Positions 39,238 to 50,294 of a DNA stretch of 64,000 nt are shown here, piece by piece. Origin of the DNA: Pedobacter endophyticus. GTDB lineage: Bacteria > Bacteroidota > Bacteroidia > Sphingobacteriales > Sphingobacteriaceae. Position 1 is the stretch's first letter, and each line of letters opens with the position of its first letter. Location: contig NZ_CP064939.1 of NCBI RefSeq assembly GCF_015679185.1, positions 3,658,001 through 3,722,000 of the forward strand. The letters are read 5' to 3'. The position numbers were made by a program, and so were the translations under genes. The notes beneath the pieces were generated by a model. It made no database searches. It was not told the DNA's origin and saw only the letters and a list, made by a program, of their open reading frames with translations.

Positions 39238-41559
39238 ATGAGTAATACAAATAGAAAACAAGATGCATTGGACTACCATTCACAAGGTCGTCCGGGAAAA
39301 ATACAAGTAGTACCAACCAAACCTACAACATCGCAACGGGATTTAACCCTGGCCTACTCACCTGGAGTGGCCGAGCCCTGTTTAAAAATAGCAAACAACA
39401 AAGAAGATGTTTACAAATATACCGCCAAAGGTAATTTAGTAGCTGTAATTAGTAACGGAACAGCCGTTTTAGGTCTTGGGAACATTGGTCCCGAGGCGGG
39501 CAAACCAGTAATGGAGGGCAAGGGGTTGTTATTCAAGATCTTTTCTGATATCGACGTTTTCGATTTAGAGTTGGATACCGAAAATGTAGATGACTTTGTA
39601 AAAATCGTAAAAGCGTTAGAGCCTACCTTCGGTGGAATTAACCTCGAAGACATTAAGGCGCCTGAGTGTTTCGAGATCGAGAGACGCTTAAAAGAGGAAA
39701 TGAACATCCCCGTAATGCACGATGATCAGCACGGAACCGCGATTATTTCGGGCGCCGCACTGTTAAATGCCTGCGAATTACAGAAAAAGAAAATCGATAA
39801 AATTAAGGTTGTGGTAAGTGGTGCTGGCGCCGCCGCCGTTTCTTGCTCAAAAATGTACCTTTCGTTAGGGGTGAAGCAAGAAAACCTGGTAATGTTTGAT
39901 ATCAATGGCTTAATTGATGTAAACAGAACAGACCTCGACAGCATTAGAATGAGCTTTGCCACAACCCGAAAAGACATTGCTAATATCGGCGAAGCTATGA
40001 AAGGCGCAGATGTGTTTATTGGTCTTTCGGCCGCAAACGTAATCTCTGCCGACATGCTCTTGGGCATGGCTAAAAACCCTATCGTTTTCGCTATGGCGAA
40101 TCCAAACCCCGAAATTTCGTACGATTTGGCCATTAAAACCCGTAAGGATATTATTATGGCAACCGGCCGTTCCGATTATCCAAACCAGGTAAACAATGTA
40201 CTGGGTTTCCCTTACATTTTTCGTGGAGCGTTAGATGTTCGTGCGACAACGATTAACGAAGAAATGAAAATTGCTGCGGTAAAAGCCATCGCAGAATTAG
40301 CTAAAAAATCTGTTCCCGAAGCTGTTAACCTCGCCTACAATGCCAGAAACCTGAAATTTGGCAAAGATTATATCATTCCAAAACCGGTCGATTTCAGGTT
40401 AATTACCGAAGTGTCAACAGCAGTGGCAAAAGCCGCTATTGCGAGCGGTGTGGCACGCAAAATTATCACCAATTGGGATGCTTACAACGAAGAATTAAGA
40501 AAGCGGTTAGGGCTTGACGATGCCATTATGCGTGCCGTTACCACCAAGGCCAAAATGGATCCCAAACGTGTGGTATTTGCAGAAGCCGATAACTATAAAA
40601 TTTTAAAGGCGGCGCAAATCGTTAAAGATGATAACATTGCTATTCCTATTTTATTAGGTAATAGAGAAAAGATACAGGAAATTATTGATGCACACGCACT
40701 TGAGCTAAGCGGGGTCGAAATTATCGATCAGACAGAAAATACCCCCAAGGCCCTTCAATACACCGAAGCGTTGTTTAAAAAGCGCCAACGTAAGGGCGTG
40801 TCGTCAATGAGAGAAGCCACAAAGCTGATACGCGACCGTAATTATTATGGTGCATCGATGGTAGAATTTGGCGACGCCGATGCCATGATTTCAGGACTTA
40901 CCAAAAATTATACCGCCGTAATTAAGCCGGCCTTGCAGGTAATAGGCGTAGAGCCGGGTGTAAAACGTGTTGCGGGCATGTATTTGATGATGACCAAAAA
41001 AGGCCCGGTATTTTTCGGCGATACTACTGTAAACGTAGATCCAACTGCCGAAGAACTGGTTGATATTACGCTACTGCTCGATAAATCTGTTAAGCAATTT
41101 AACATTAAGCCACGCATTGCGCTACTGTCTTACTCAAACTTTGGCTCGAACGATGGCGTAACCCCCGAAAAAGTTAGGCAGACGGTTAAGTTATTGCACA
41201 GAGATCACCCAGAAGTGATAGTTGATGGTGAAATGCAGGGAAACTTTGCCATTAATAACGAATTGTTGAAAGATAATTTCCCTTTCAGCACGCTGGCCGA
41301 TGAACCAGCGAACACTTTGGTGTTCCCAAATCTCGAATCGGGCAACATTTCATACAAACTCCTGCAAGAACTGGGCGGTGCCGAGGCCGTTGGTCCGATC
41401 CTTTTAGGGCTAAATAAACCTGTTCATATTGTTCAGTTAGGAAGCTCCGTAAGGGAGATCGTAAACATGGTAACCATTGCCGTTGTTGATGTTCAGGCCA
41501 AACAAGAAATTGAAACATCAAAGCGAAAAGGTATATTTGGAAAAACAACTAAGAAATAA
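39238..41559 (+). CDS. maeB: NADP-dependent malic enzyme (MaeB type, with phosphotransacetylase domain)
   Basis: The enzyme oxidatively decarboxylates malate to pyruvate, giving NADPH. The 773-residue protein has the malic enzyme domain (about 1-430). This shows [12 protein letters not shown], the metal site [20 protein letters not shown] and the Rossmann loop [14 protein letters not shown]-terminal phosphate acetyltransferase-like domain (about 435-765) is a regulatory module that binds acetyl-CoA in MaeB. The size and two-domain layout are normal. Confidence 0.96.
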   Translation: MSNTNRKQDALDYHSQGRPGKIQVVPTKPTTSQRDLTLAYSPGVAEPCLKIANNKEDVYKYTAKGNLVAVISNGTAVLGLGNIGPEAGKPVMEGKGLLFKIFSDIDVFDLELDTENVDDFVKIVKALEPTFGGINLEDIKAPECFEIERRLKEEMNIPVMHDDQHGTAIISGAALLNACELQKKKIDKIKVVVSGAGAAAVSCSKMYLSLGVKQENLVMFDINGLIDVNRTDLDSIRMSFATTRKDIANIGEAMKGADVFIGLSAANVISADMLLGMAKNPIVFAMANPNPEISYDLAIKTRKDIIMATGRSDYPNQVNNVLGFPYIFRGALDVRATTINEEMKIAAVKAIAELAKKSVPEAVNLAYNARNLKFGKDYIIPKPVDFRLITEVSTAVAKAAIASGVARKIITNWDAYNEELRKRLGLDDAIMRAVTTKAKMDPKRVVFAEADNYKILKAAQIVKDDNIAIPILLGNREKIQEIIDAHALELSGVEIIDQTENTPKALQYTEALFKKRQRKGVSSMREATKLIRDRNYYGASMVEFGDADAMISGLTKNYTAVIKPALQVIGVEPGVKRVAGMYLMMTKKGPVFFGDTTVNVDPTAEELVDITLLLDKSVKQFNIKPRIALLSYSNFGSNDGVTPEKVRQTVKLLHRDHPEVIVDGEMQGNFAINNELLKDNFPFSTLADEPANTLVFPNLESGNISYKLLQELGGAEAVGPILLGLNKPVHIVQLGSSVREIVNMVTIAVVDVQAKQEIETSKRKGIFGKTTKK

Positions 41560-41629
41560 ACCTTAAGGATTGATCTGTTGACAGTGGGTTTCAATCTAAA
41601 ATCGTAATTCTAAAATCGTAATTTAAAAT

Positions 41630-42214
41630 ATGTACGCCTATATTGACGGTAGATTAACGTTCAAAAATCCAGCTTATGTTGTAATTGAGGCCGGAGGTGT
41701 AGGCTACCACATCAACATCTCATTAAATACCTACAGCGCGTTAGCCGAGGGAGAAAAGTGTAAATTGTACACCTGGCTGCACGTAAAAGAGGATGCACAT
41801 ACATTATACGGCTTCGCTGATGAGGGCGAACGCCGTTTATTTTTACACCTGATATCTGTATCAGGCATTGGGCCAAACACCGGCAGAATGATCCTGTCAT
41901 CCATTACCCCCGTTGAAATACAAACCGCGATTGTGACTGCCGATTTGCCACTTATACAGCGTATTAAGGGCCTGGGGGCAAAAACCGCCCAGCGTTTGGT
42001 TTTGGAGTTGCAAGATAAGCTTAAAAAAGAAGGCGCAGATTCATTAATTTCTATGCCTCAACACAATACAGTTAAAGATGAAGCGTTATCTGCATTAGTA
42101 ATGCTCGGATTCGCCAAACAAACAGCCGAAAAAACCATCGATCAGATTTTAAAAGTAACAGAAGGAACACTTTCGGTGGAGCAACTAATTAAACAAGCTT
42201 TAAAAAAATTATAG
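41630..42214 (+). CDS. ruvA: Holliday junction branch-migration protein RuvA
   Basis: RuvA binds four-way junctions and loads the RuvB motor. The 194-residue protein shows domain I (MYAYIDGRLTFKNPAYVVIE), the helix-hairpin-helix pair (LISVSGIGPNTGRMIL and IKGLGAKTAQRLVLEL) and the C-terminal RuvB-contacting domain III (about 147-194). sprA follows 12 bp downstream, a pairing frequent in Bacteroidetes. Confidence 0.97.
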   Translation: MYAYIDGRLTFKNPAYVVIEAGGVGYHINISLNTYSALAEGEKCKLYTWLHVKEDAHTLYGFADEGERRLFLHLISVSGIGPNTGRMILSSITPVEIQTAIVTADLPLIQRIKGLGAKTAQRLVLELQDKLKKEGADSLISMPQHNTVKDEALSALVMLGFAKQTAEKTIDQILKVTEGTLSVEQLIKQALKKL

Positions 42215-42226
42215 ATAACAACGCAT

Positions 42227-45200
42227 TTGAAGAGAATTTTTACACACCTATTCCTCATTTCTGTTTTCTTATTTGCTTTCCAAAACGCTTTCTCACAAGT
42301 TGTTCCGGGCAAAACAGATACCGCTGCGGCCAAAAATAAATTTGGCTTGCAAGAAAAGGAACGCCTGGGTTTGGGAGCGCCGCCGACGCCTTTTAATCCA
42401 TCGCCGAGTAATTTAAAAAGAATTGTAGAGTACGATGCCAAAAATAAGCGTTATGTAGTGAAGGAGCTTATTGGCGATAAGTACGTGCTGCAAACGCAAT
42501 ACCTCACAATTGATCAGTACCAACGCCTGCTAAACAGCGAAATTAAGCGAGATAACTGGCGAAGCATTTCAAACTCTGAGGTGAGCGATTACCGCAATAC
42601 AGGCATTATCCCTCAAATTAAGGTGAACAGCAGGGCATTCGAGAAATTATTTGGTGGCTCGGTAATCGATATTCAACCACGCGGAGAGGCAGAGCTCACT
42701 TTTCTGGGCCGAATAAATAAAAACGAAAACCCGCTTTTTAACGAACGGCAAAGGGTACAGACCAATTTCGATTTCAATCAACGAATTCAAATGGATTTGG
42801 TGGGCAACATCGGTACCAAGCTAAAAATTAAGAGCAATTACAATACCGAGGCGCAGTTCGATTTCGAAAATCAGATTAAGCTTGATTACACTGGTGGTGC
42901 TGACGATATTATCCAAAAAATAGAGGCTGGTAATGTAAGCATGCCTTTAAACACCTCGTTAATTACCGGAACGCAGGCGCTTTTTGGTATTAAAACGCAA
43001 TTAAAGTTTGGGCGGTTAAACGTAACCAGTGTTTATACACAGCAAAAGTCCGAATCGCGGGAGCTGAATATAACCAACGGTGCACAGCAAAATACAACAA
43101 CCGTTAGCGCCGATAGTTACGAGGCCAACAAACACTATTTCTTATCGCAGTTTTTCAGAAATAACTACAATAAGTATTTGGCCAATGCGCCGATTATCAC
43201 CTCTCCAATTCAAATTACCAAAATAGAGGTGTGGATAACCAACAAAGCGGGGAACACGAACGATTCGCGTGATGTTTTGGGTTTTATGGATCTGGGCGAG
43301 AACCAGCCTTACAATACAACCTTGTTTACAGGCGGAACATCGGGCTTGCCAGCAGGAACAACTGCAACTGGTTTCCCACAGCAGTCGAATAATTTGTTAG
43401 CAGCCTTACCTGCCGGGGCACGCTTTACAAACTCAAACGACGTTATTTCGTTCTTTCAGGGAAGCGGAACTACCGATAACTATGCCAAGTTAACTTACGC
43501 CAGAAAACTTACTGATCGAGAGTTTACTTTTCAGCCGCAATTAGGTTATATCTCCCTAAACAACCCGTTAAATGCCGATGAAGCCCTAACCGTTGCTTAC
43601 CGATATACCTATAATGGCGTTGAATACCAAGTGGGTGAATTCTCAACTGATATCCCTTTCGATGCGGCAAATCCGAAAGTTTTATACACCAAATTATTAA
43701 AGAACGAAACGAACAATATCAGTTTGCCAATCTGGGATTTGATGATGAAAAACATCTATTCCATTGGTGGCTACCAAATCAGCAGCCAGAATTTTAAGCT
43801 GGATATTTATCGTATCGACAATCAAACCGGGGTTGAAAGTCCCATCATGACCGAAGGCCAGAACACGGCAAACCGACAATGGATTGCCTTGACGGAGTTT
43901 GACAGGTTAAATCAGCAAAATGAACGGAAACCTGATGGTATTTTCGATTTTATTGCGGCCAACAATGCCTTTGGCTCGTACTCTACAGCCAGCAACGCTA
44001 ACACCAACAATCTTTTCGGTACCAATGCTGCGGGTGTGGCTACGCTCATTACCAACACCAACACCGGATATATTACCATCGACCCCGCAAACGGCAGAAT
44101 TATTTTCCCGATCATTGAGCCTTTTGGTAAAGACTTAGCTGCCAGATTTGCCCCCGGCGAACAATCGTTAATTGATAAATATGCGTTTACGGCACTTTAC
44201 GATTCAACACAAACCATCGCAAAGCAGCTTTTTCAAAATCAAAACCGATATCTGATCAAGGTTAACTATCAATCGGATATTTCTTCGGAGTTTAATTTGG
44301 GCACCTTTAACGTTCCCGAAGGGTCGGTAAAAGTATTTGCCGGTACCATGCCGTTAACCGAGGGTGTCGATTTTACGGTCGATTATCAGGGCGGTAGAGT
44401 AAGCGTCATCAATCAGGCGCTTTTAATTTCTGGTCAGCCCATCAGAATCACAACCGAAAACAACGAACTTTTTGGTTTGCAACAACGATCGCTTTTTGGT
44501 ACCCGTTTAGATTATCGGGTAAACAACAAGTTAAACCTTGGGGCAACGGTAATGAACCTTACCGAAAAGCCTTTAACACAAAAGGTAAATATTGGCGAAG
44601 AACCCATTTCTAATACCATTTTGGGTGGTGATATCAATTACAGTTCGCCTTCTCGTTTTTTAACCAAAATGGTCGATAAAATTCCATTTATATCTACCAA
44701 AGCCCCCTCAAGTGTTACCTTTTATGGCGAGTTTGCGCAACTGATTCCCGGCCACCCGCGGGCGTTAAATTTTGCAGGGAGCAAAAACGGAGTAAGTTAT
44801 CTCGACGATTTCGAGGCATCGAGATCGGTAATCGATTTAAAGAGTGCCGTTGCCTGGCAGTTATCGGGTACGCCGCAATTATTCCAAGAATCGCAGCTTG
44901 TTGATGATCTCGCCTATGGTTACAACCGTGCAAGGATAGCTTTTTACAACATCGATCCTACTTTTTATAATTCATCCGCATCTACAACGCCATCAAATAT
45001 CCGCAACAACCGAAACGAGCTTTCTAACCATTATGTTAGGCAGGTAATTGAACAAGAAGTTTTTCCGTTTAAGCAAACCGCTACGGGGCAGGCGTTAAAC
45101 ATTACCACTTTAGATGTTGCCTACTACCCCACAGTGCGGGGACCATATAACTTTAAAACTACCGGGTTTAGGCCCGATGGTAGTTTGTTGCAGCCACAGA

Positions 45201-48200
45201 ACAATTGGGGCGGTTTCCAACGTAAAATTGAGACCAACGATTTCGAGGCTTTAAACATCGGTTTTATTGAGTTTTGGGTGTTAGATCCGTTTATTTATAA
45301 GCCAAATGCTACCGGTGGAGATATGTATTTTAACCTGGGCAATATTTCCGAAGATATCTTAAAGGACGGCAGAAAATCGTTGGAGAATGGTTTGCCGGCT
45401 ACTGACGATCCTTCGAAATACGACGAAACCAGTTGGGGTAGGGTGCCAAAGCTACAACCCGTTGTACAGGCTTTTGATACCAATGTTGATGCCCGTAAGG
45501 CACAGGATGTTGGTTTAGATGGTTTATCGGATGCCGGTGAGCGTGCCAAGTTTGCCGCTTCAATCAACCAAATTAAATCGCAATTGAACGCAACCGCATC
45601 TGCCTCGCTCGATGCCGATCCGTCGTCAGATAACTATGCCTATTTTAGAGGGCCTGCATTAGATCAGATCAATGCCGGAATATTAAAGCGTTACGAAAAA
45701 TACAATGGCACCGAGGGCAACTCGAAAACATCACAACAATCGCAAGAAGAGTTAGGGTTAGAGAATTCTGCATCTACCTCGCTTCCCGATGGTGAAGATA
45801 TCAACCGCGATAACAACATGACGCAAAGCGATCAATATTTCCAATATAAGGTGTCTATGCGCCCCGGAGATTTGGTTGTTGGGCAGAACTTTATTACCGA
45901 TAAGGTTACTTCGCAGGTAAAACTGGCCAATGGCAACACGCAGGCCGCAACCTGGTATCAGTTTCGGATTCCAATCGGCGACTACCAACAAAAAGTTGGC
46001 GGCATACAAGATTTCAAGTCCATCCGTTTTTTCAGGATGTTTATGACCAATTTTGCTGATACCGCGGTGTTGCGTTTTGCAAAATTGCAATTGATTCGTG
46101 GCGAATGGCGTCCGTTCAACTCATCAAACGAAGCAGCACAAGTGATTGTAGAGCCATCGTTGCCGGCATTAACCCCCGACAATTCGAGCATTGAGGTTTC
46201 AACTGTAAATATCGAAGAAAACGGAAAGCGATCGCCAATTCCGTATGTTACGCCTCCGGGTATTATCCGCGAACGCGATTATAGCAACTACCGTGGCGAT
46301 ACCCGCTTAAACGAGCAATCGCTTTCGGTAACCGTTAAAGATTTGAGAGACGGTTATGGCCGGGCTGCATTTAAAACTTCGTACAGTGATTTCAGATCGT
46401 ACAAGCATTTGGAAATGTTTGTTCACGCCGAAGCTGTAAATAATCAGATTTTGAACAATAATGATGTTGCCGCATTTTTAAGGATCGGGACCGATAACAT
46501 CGATAACTACTATGAGTATGTAATGCCTTTGCAGATTACCCCTCCTGGTACCAGCGATCCGGATGCGATTTGGCCCGAAGCCAACAGGATGGATGTCGAT
46601 CTTACCCTTTTCCAGAATGCAAAGCTTGCCCGTAATTCGGCCCGGTTAGCCAACGGACAACCGTGGCCAATTAATATTCCCTTTACCTATACCGATGGAA
46701 CGCGAACTATTGTAGTTAAGGGCCAGCCAGACATGAGCAAGGTGCGGGTGTACATGCTCGGAATTAAGAACCCGCTTAGAAATTTAAGCGTTGGCGGAGC
46801 TGACGATGGCTTCGATAAGAATGCACTGGTATGGTTTAATGAGTTGCGATTAACTGAATTTGACGAAAAGGGCGGTTGGGCAGCTACAGGCAGGTTGAAC
46901 CTAAAGCTTGCCGATTTTGCCGATGTGAACATTTCGGGGAGCAAATCGACCATTGGCTTTGGTTCTATCGATTCGAAAGTGAGCGAGCGGAATCGGGCAG
47001 ATAACACCTTGCTCGATGTATCATCAGCAGTAGAGCTTGGCAAGTTTCTTCCGCAAAAGTCGGGTGTTAAAATCCCGATGTTTGTTAATTACTCTAAGCA
47101 GGTATCAACGCCGCAATATAACCCACGTACGCCAGATATTGAGCTGAAGAATGCATTAGAGCAGGCGAGTAGGGCCGAGAAAGATTCGATTTTGAACTTC
47201 GCTCAGGATTATACTGTGCGCAGAGGCATCAACTTTACAAACGTTAGAAAAGAACGCACCAACAACAGCAAGCCGGCTCAGCTTTGGGATATCGAAAACT
47301 TTGCCGCCAGCTATGCCTATACCCAGTATAACCACCGCGATTTTATTAATCAAAGCAGCATTCAAAATACCTATAGAGCATCGTTACAGTACAGTTATTC
47401 CAGAGAGGCCAAAACAATTGCTCCTTTCGAAAAGATCATTAAATCGAATATGCTGGCGCTGTTGAGAGATTTTAATTTTAGTATTTTCCCAAGTGCCATT
47501 AATTTTAGAATTGATGTAGATCGATTATATTCTGAAAACACATTAAGAAATAACGACCCTACCAACACTTTAGGCGTTTATCAGAATGGGTACGGTACCA
47601 CCTTTAATAAGAACTTTACCATGAGCAGAATTTATGGTATTGCCTGGAACCTGACCCGATCGCTTCAGCTCGATTTTAATGCCACAAACTATTCTATTAT
47701 TGATGAGCCAGATGGCCGGATTAACGGCTTAAAGCGTGATACCGTTTGGGAGAGCCTTAAGCGTTTAGGGCGTACAACCGATTACAACCACAACTTAAAC
47801 GTAACCTACAACCTGCCTATTGATAAAATACCAGGCTTTAACTGGGTAAAGGTTACCACGCGTTACGGAACAAACTTTAACTGGCAAACTGAGCCGCTTT
47901 CTACCCTCCGCGATCCAAATATTAACCTTGGCAACACGGTGCAAAACAGTAGAACCATTCAGGTTAACCCAACCTTAACCCTTTCTACGCTGTACAACAA
48001 GTTTGGATTTGTACGGAAGGCGGGCAGCGGCGATACCGGAGGAAAAGTGACGAACTTTTTTGTGAACCTGTTAACCAGTTTAAAAAATGTAAGCGGAAAT
48101 TATGTGCAAACTAAGGGAATCTTTTTGCCGGGCTACTTGCCAACAACGCAATACTTTGGGATTGATGATGTAACGGGCGCACCGGGCCTGGGCTTTGTTT

Positions 48201-49402
48201 TCGGTAGCCAGCAAGACATTAGGCAACGGGCACTCGCCGGAGGCTGGCTAACCAGCGATACACTGCAAACGCAGTTGTATGTAAATACCTTGAGGGAGGA
48301 TTTGCAAATGACTGGCCAACTGGAACCGTTTAAGGATTTTAGAATTACCTTAAGAGCCAACAAGGTACAAACCCGCAATTTCTCCAGCAACTTTAGGTAT
48401 TTGGAAAGTACTTCTTCATTTGAGAATTTAAGCGCCATTACCACAGGCGATTACAGCGTTTCTTATATCGCGCTGGGAACAGCCTTTAAGGAGAAGAATG
48501 CCAACGTGATCTCGACTTTGTTTAATCAGTTTATGGCTAACCGGATAATTATTTCGAGAAGATTGGGTGCACAAAATCCTAACTCGAGTGGTGTTACCGA
48601 TGGGTATGCCGATGGCTATAGCAAAGAGAGTCAGGATGTGTTGATTTCGGCATTTATGGCCGCTTATTCGGGCAAGGATGCGAATAAGACACGCATGAAT
48701 GCGTTTCCGAAAATACCGCTGCCAAACTGGAACCTAACTTATAGTGGTTTAACCCGAATCCCTTTCATTGCCGATAAGTTTTCATCGGTCGATATCAGAC
48801 ATGGGTACCGTTCTTCATATAACATCAATGGTTTCAATTCATTATTGAGGTACCAGGAAGTTGGAGGCTTTTCGAGCACTCGTGATGTAAACAACAACTT
48901 TTTACCCGAGTATCAATTTGCACAGGTAACCATTTCAGAGTATTTTGCGCCGCTGGTTGGTATCGATACACGGTTTAAAAATAACTTAACGGCATCTTTT
49001 GAGTTAAACAGATCGCGGTTGCTGGGCTTGAGCCTGTCAAATAGTCAACTCGCACAATTATCAGAAAATAACATGGTACTTGGCTTGGGCTACCGAACCA
49101 ATAAGTTCCGTTTTCCTTTTGGCTTGTTTAAGAGTTTAAAAATGGATAACAATATGGATTTTAAGCTCGATGTTGCCGTTCGCGATAACAAAACGGTGAT
49201 TTACCGTGCCGATATCACCGAGGCCGAAGTATCATCGGGTGCCAAGAACATTACATTACGCCCGAGTGTAGATTATGTGTTGAACCAGAAGTTTAATATC
49301 AAATTGTTTTACGATTCGAACATTACCAAACCGTACACCTCGCAAACGTTTAATACATCGTTCAGTAATTTTGGATTTAGCTTAAGGTTTACATTGAATT
49401 AG
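42227..49402 (+). CDS. sprA: SprA/SovA, type IX secretion translocon protein
   Basis: SprA is the giant outer-membrane barrel that forms the translocation pore of the type IX secretion system; in gliding species it is also needed for motility. The 2391-residue length matches the family. It starts at a TTG with signal peptide MKRIFTHLFLISVFLFAFQN and cleavage near FSQ. Family signatures include SVIDIQPRGEAELTFLGRIN, YLDDFEASRSVIDLKSAVAW and many amphipathic strands. The C-terminus is a final beta strand ending FGFSLRFTLN. Its presence predicts other T9SS genes elsewhere in the genome. Confidence 0.97.
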   Translation: MKRIFTHLFLISVFLFAFQNAFSQVVPGKTDTAAAKNKFGLQEKERLGLGAPPTPFNPSPSNLKRIVEYDAKNKRYVVKELIGDKYVLQTQYLTIDQYQRLLNSEIKRDNWRSISNSEVSDYRNTGIIPQIKVNSRAFEKLFGGSVIDIQPRGEAELTFLGRINKNENPLFNERQRVQTNFDFNQRIQMDLVGNIGTKLKIKSNYNTEAQFDFENQIKLDYTGGADDIIQKIEAGNVSMPLNTSLITGTQALFGIKTQLKFGRLNVTSVYTQQKSESRELNITNGAQQNTTTVSADSYEANKHYFLSQFFRNNYNKYLANAPIITSPIQITKIEVWITNKAGNTNDSRDVLGFMDLGENQPYNTTLFTGGTSGLPAGTTATGFPQQSNNLLAALPAGARFTNSNDVISFFQGSGTTDNYAKLTYARKLTDREFTFQPQLGYISLNNPLNADEALTVAYRYTYNGVEYQVGEFSTDIPFDAANPKVLYTKLLKNETNNISLPIWDLMMKNIYSIGGYQISSQNFKLDIYRIDNQTGVESPIMTEGQNTANRQWIALTEFDRLNQQNERKPDGIFDFIAANNAFGSYSTASNANTNNLFGTNAAGVATLITNTNTGYITIDPANGRIIFPIIEPFGKDLAARFAPGEQSLIDKYAFTALYDSTQTIAKQLFQNQNRYLIKVNYQSDISSEFNLGTFNVPEGSVKVFAGTMPLTEGVDFTVDYQGGRVSVINQALLISGQPIRITTENNELFGLQQRSLFGTRLDYRVNNKLNLGATVMNLTEKPLTQKVNIGEEPISNTILGGDINYSSPSRFLTKMVDKIPFISTKAPSSVTFYGEFAQLIPGHPRALNFAGSKNGVSYLDDFEASRSVIDLKSAVAWQLSGTPQLFQESQLVDDLAYGYNRARIAFYNIDPTFYNSSASTTPSNIRNNRNELSNHYVRQVIEQEVFPFKQTATGQALNITTLDVAYYPTVRGPYNFKTTGFRPDGSLLQPQNNWGGFQRKIETNDFEALNIGFIEFWVLDPFIYKPNATGGDMYFNLGNISEDILKDGRKSLENGLPATDDPSKYDETSWGRVPKLQPVVQAFDTNVDARKAQDVGLDGLSDAGERAKFAASINQIKSQLNATASASLDADPSSDNYAYFRGPALDQINAGILKRYEKYNGTEGNSKTSQQSQEELGLENSASTSLPDGEDINRDNNMTQSDQYFQYKVSMRPGDLVVGQNFITDKVTSQVKLANGNTQAATWYQFRIPIGDYQQKVGGIQDFKSIRFFRMFMTNFADTAVLRFAKLQLIRGEWRPFNSSNEAAQVIVEPSLPALTPDNSSIEVSTVNIEENGKRSPIPYVTPPGIIRERDYSNYRGDTRLNEQSLSVTVKDLRDGYGRAAFKTSYSDFRSYKHLEMFVHAEAVNNQILNNNDVAAFLRIGTDNIDNYYEYVMPLQITPPGTSDPDAIWPEANRMDVDLTLFQNAKLARNSARLANGQPWPINIPFTYTDGTRTIVVKGQPDMSKVRVYMLGIKNPLRNLSVGGADDGFDKNALVWFNELRLTEFDEKGGWAATGRLNLKLADFADVNISGSKSTIGFGSIDSKVSERNRADNTLLDVSSAVELGKFLPQKSGVKIPMFVNYSKQVSTPQYNPRTPDIELKNALEQASRAEKDSILNFAQDYTVRRGINFTNVRKERTNNSKPAQLWDIENFAASYAYTQYNHRDFINQSSIQNTYRASLQYSYSREAKTIAPFEKIIKSNMLALLRDFNFSIFPSAINFRIDVDRLYSENTLRNNDPTNTLGVYQNGYGTTFNKNFTMSRIYGIAWNLTRSLQLDFNATNYSIIDEPDGRINGLKRDTVWESLKRLGRTTDYNHNLNVTYNLPIDKIPGFNWVKVTTRYGTNFNWQTEPLSTLRDPNINLGNTVQNSRTIQVNPTLTLSTLYNKFGFVRKAGSGDTGGKVTNFFVNLLTSLKNVSGNYVQTKGIFLPGYLPTTQYFGIDDVTGAPGLGFVFGSQQDIRQRALAGGWLTSDTLQTQLYVNTLREDLQMTGQLEPFKDFRITLRANKVQTRNFSSNFRYLESTSSFENLSAITTGDYSVSYIALGTAFKEKNANVISTLFNQFMANRIIISRRLGAQNPNSSGVTDGYADGYSKESQDVLISAFMAAYSGKDANKTRMNAFPKIPLPNWNLTYSGLTRIPFIADKFSSVDIRHGYRSSYNINGFNSLLRYQEVGGFSSTRDVNNNFLPEYQFAQVTISEYFAPLVGIDTRFKNNLTASFELNRSRLLGLSLSNSQLAQLSENNMVLGLGYRTNKFRFPFGLFKSLKMDNNMDFKLDVAVRDNKTVIYRADITEAEVSSGAKNITLRPSVDYVLNQKFNIKLFYDSNITKPYTSQTFNTSFSNFGFSLRFTLN

Positions 49403-49420
49403 GTTTAAAAGCACAAACTA

Positions 49421-49793
49421 CTTCGTCGTAGCGTCTCGCTACGACGATATGAGTACATACAGTTCTACAACCCGTCATATCAATAACCGATTTTTTCATC
49501 GGTTGAGCTATTTGTTAGTTAACTGTTCCAATCTAAAGGAAGCAGTGCTTGGCAGACAGATTTCTCGGCTACGCTCGAAATGACGGACAATGGAGTGAGT
49601 TTCGCACTACCTCGTCGTAGCGTCTCGGTACGACGATATGAGTACATACAGTTCTACAACCCGTCATATCAATAACCGATTCTTTCATCGGTTGATATAT
49701 CTGTTAGTTAACTGTTCCAATCTAAAGCCAGCAGTGCCTGGCGGATAGATTTCTCGGCTGCGCTCGAAATGACGGAAACGGAGGAAAACCCTT
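49421..49793. repeat. 189-bp tandem duplication, nearly two copies
   Basis: Copies start at 49423 and 49612. Each contains the TCGTAGCG palindrome (loop TCT; the second copy carries GGTACG and so a broken stem), ATGAGTACATACAGTTCTAC, and CCGATTNTTTCATCGGTTGA, another hairpin. Each ends with AGATTTCTCGGCTGCGCTCG plus AAATGACGG, a dispersed repeat. The whole 500-bp spacer between sprA and gcvH is thus built of repeats, with only the gcvH promoter added. Confidence 0.88.
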
Positions 49794-49849
49794 CAACACC
49801 CCATCATATCGATAACCGATGATATTTAACTAAGCAAAATAACGTTAAC

Positions 49850-49882
49850 ATTGTTATATCTCGAAAATCCTCGTTAACTTTG
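49850..49882 (+). promoter_or_regulatory. Promoter of gcvH
   Basis: ATTG at 49850-49853, a 21-bp spacer and TAACTTTG at 49875-49882 fit the Bacteroidetes consensus. The ATG follows 20 bp later. Confidence 0.75.
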
Positions 49883-49901
49883 GCAAACTAATTTATAACA
49901 A

Positions 49902-50282
49902 ATGAATTTTCCATCAGAATTAAAATACACTAAAGACCACGAATGGGTTAAAGTTGAAGGTAATGAAGCTTTTATCGGTATTACGGATTTTGCACAACGC
50001 GAATTGGGCGATATCGTTTATGTAGACATTAACTCAGTAGGTTCGGAAGTGACCAAAGAAGAAGTTTTCGGAACGGTTGAAGCCGTAAAAACAGTATCTG
50101 ATTTATACATGCCGGTAACTGGTACCGTATTAGAAATCAACGCTGAACTAAACGATAATCCTGAGTTGGTAAATTCTGATCCTTATGGACAAGGATGGAT
50201 GGTAAAAGTTACCTTGAGCGATTTAGCTGAAGTAGAAGGTTTGCTTTCTGCAGATGCTTATAAAGAATTGGTTGGCGCTTAA
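49902..50282 (+). CDS. gcvH: Glycine cleavage system H protein
   Basis: This lipoyl carrier shuttles the methylamine group between the P, T and L proteins of glycine cleavage. The 126-residue protein has the lipoylation site Lys63 in [11 protein letters not shown], the N-terminal [13 protein letters not shown] and the C-terminal [11 protein letters not shown]. The gene is followed 12 bp later by a VanZ-like gene. Confidence 0.97.
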   Translation: MNFPSELKYTKDHEWVKVEGNEAFIGITDFAQRELGDIVYVDINSVGSEVTKEEVFGTVEAVKTVSDLYMPVTGTVLEINAELNDNPELVNSDPYGQGWMVKVTLSDLAEVEGLLSADAYKELVGA

Positions 50283-50294
50283 TTTTAAGATATT

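Noticed and set aside
49403..49901. Glycine riboswitch before gcvH
   Set aside because: The spacer is made of tandem repeats and a promoter; no glycine-aptamer core was found.
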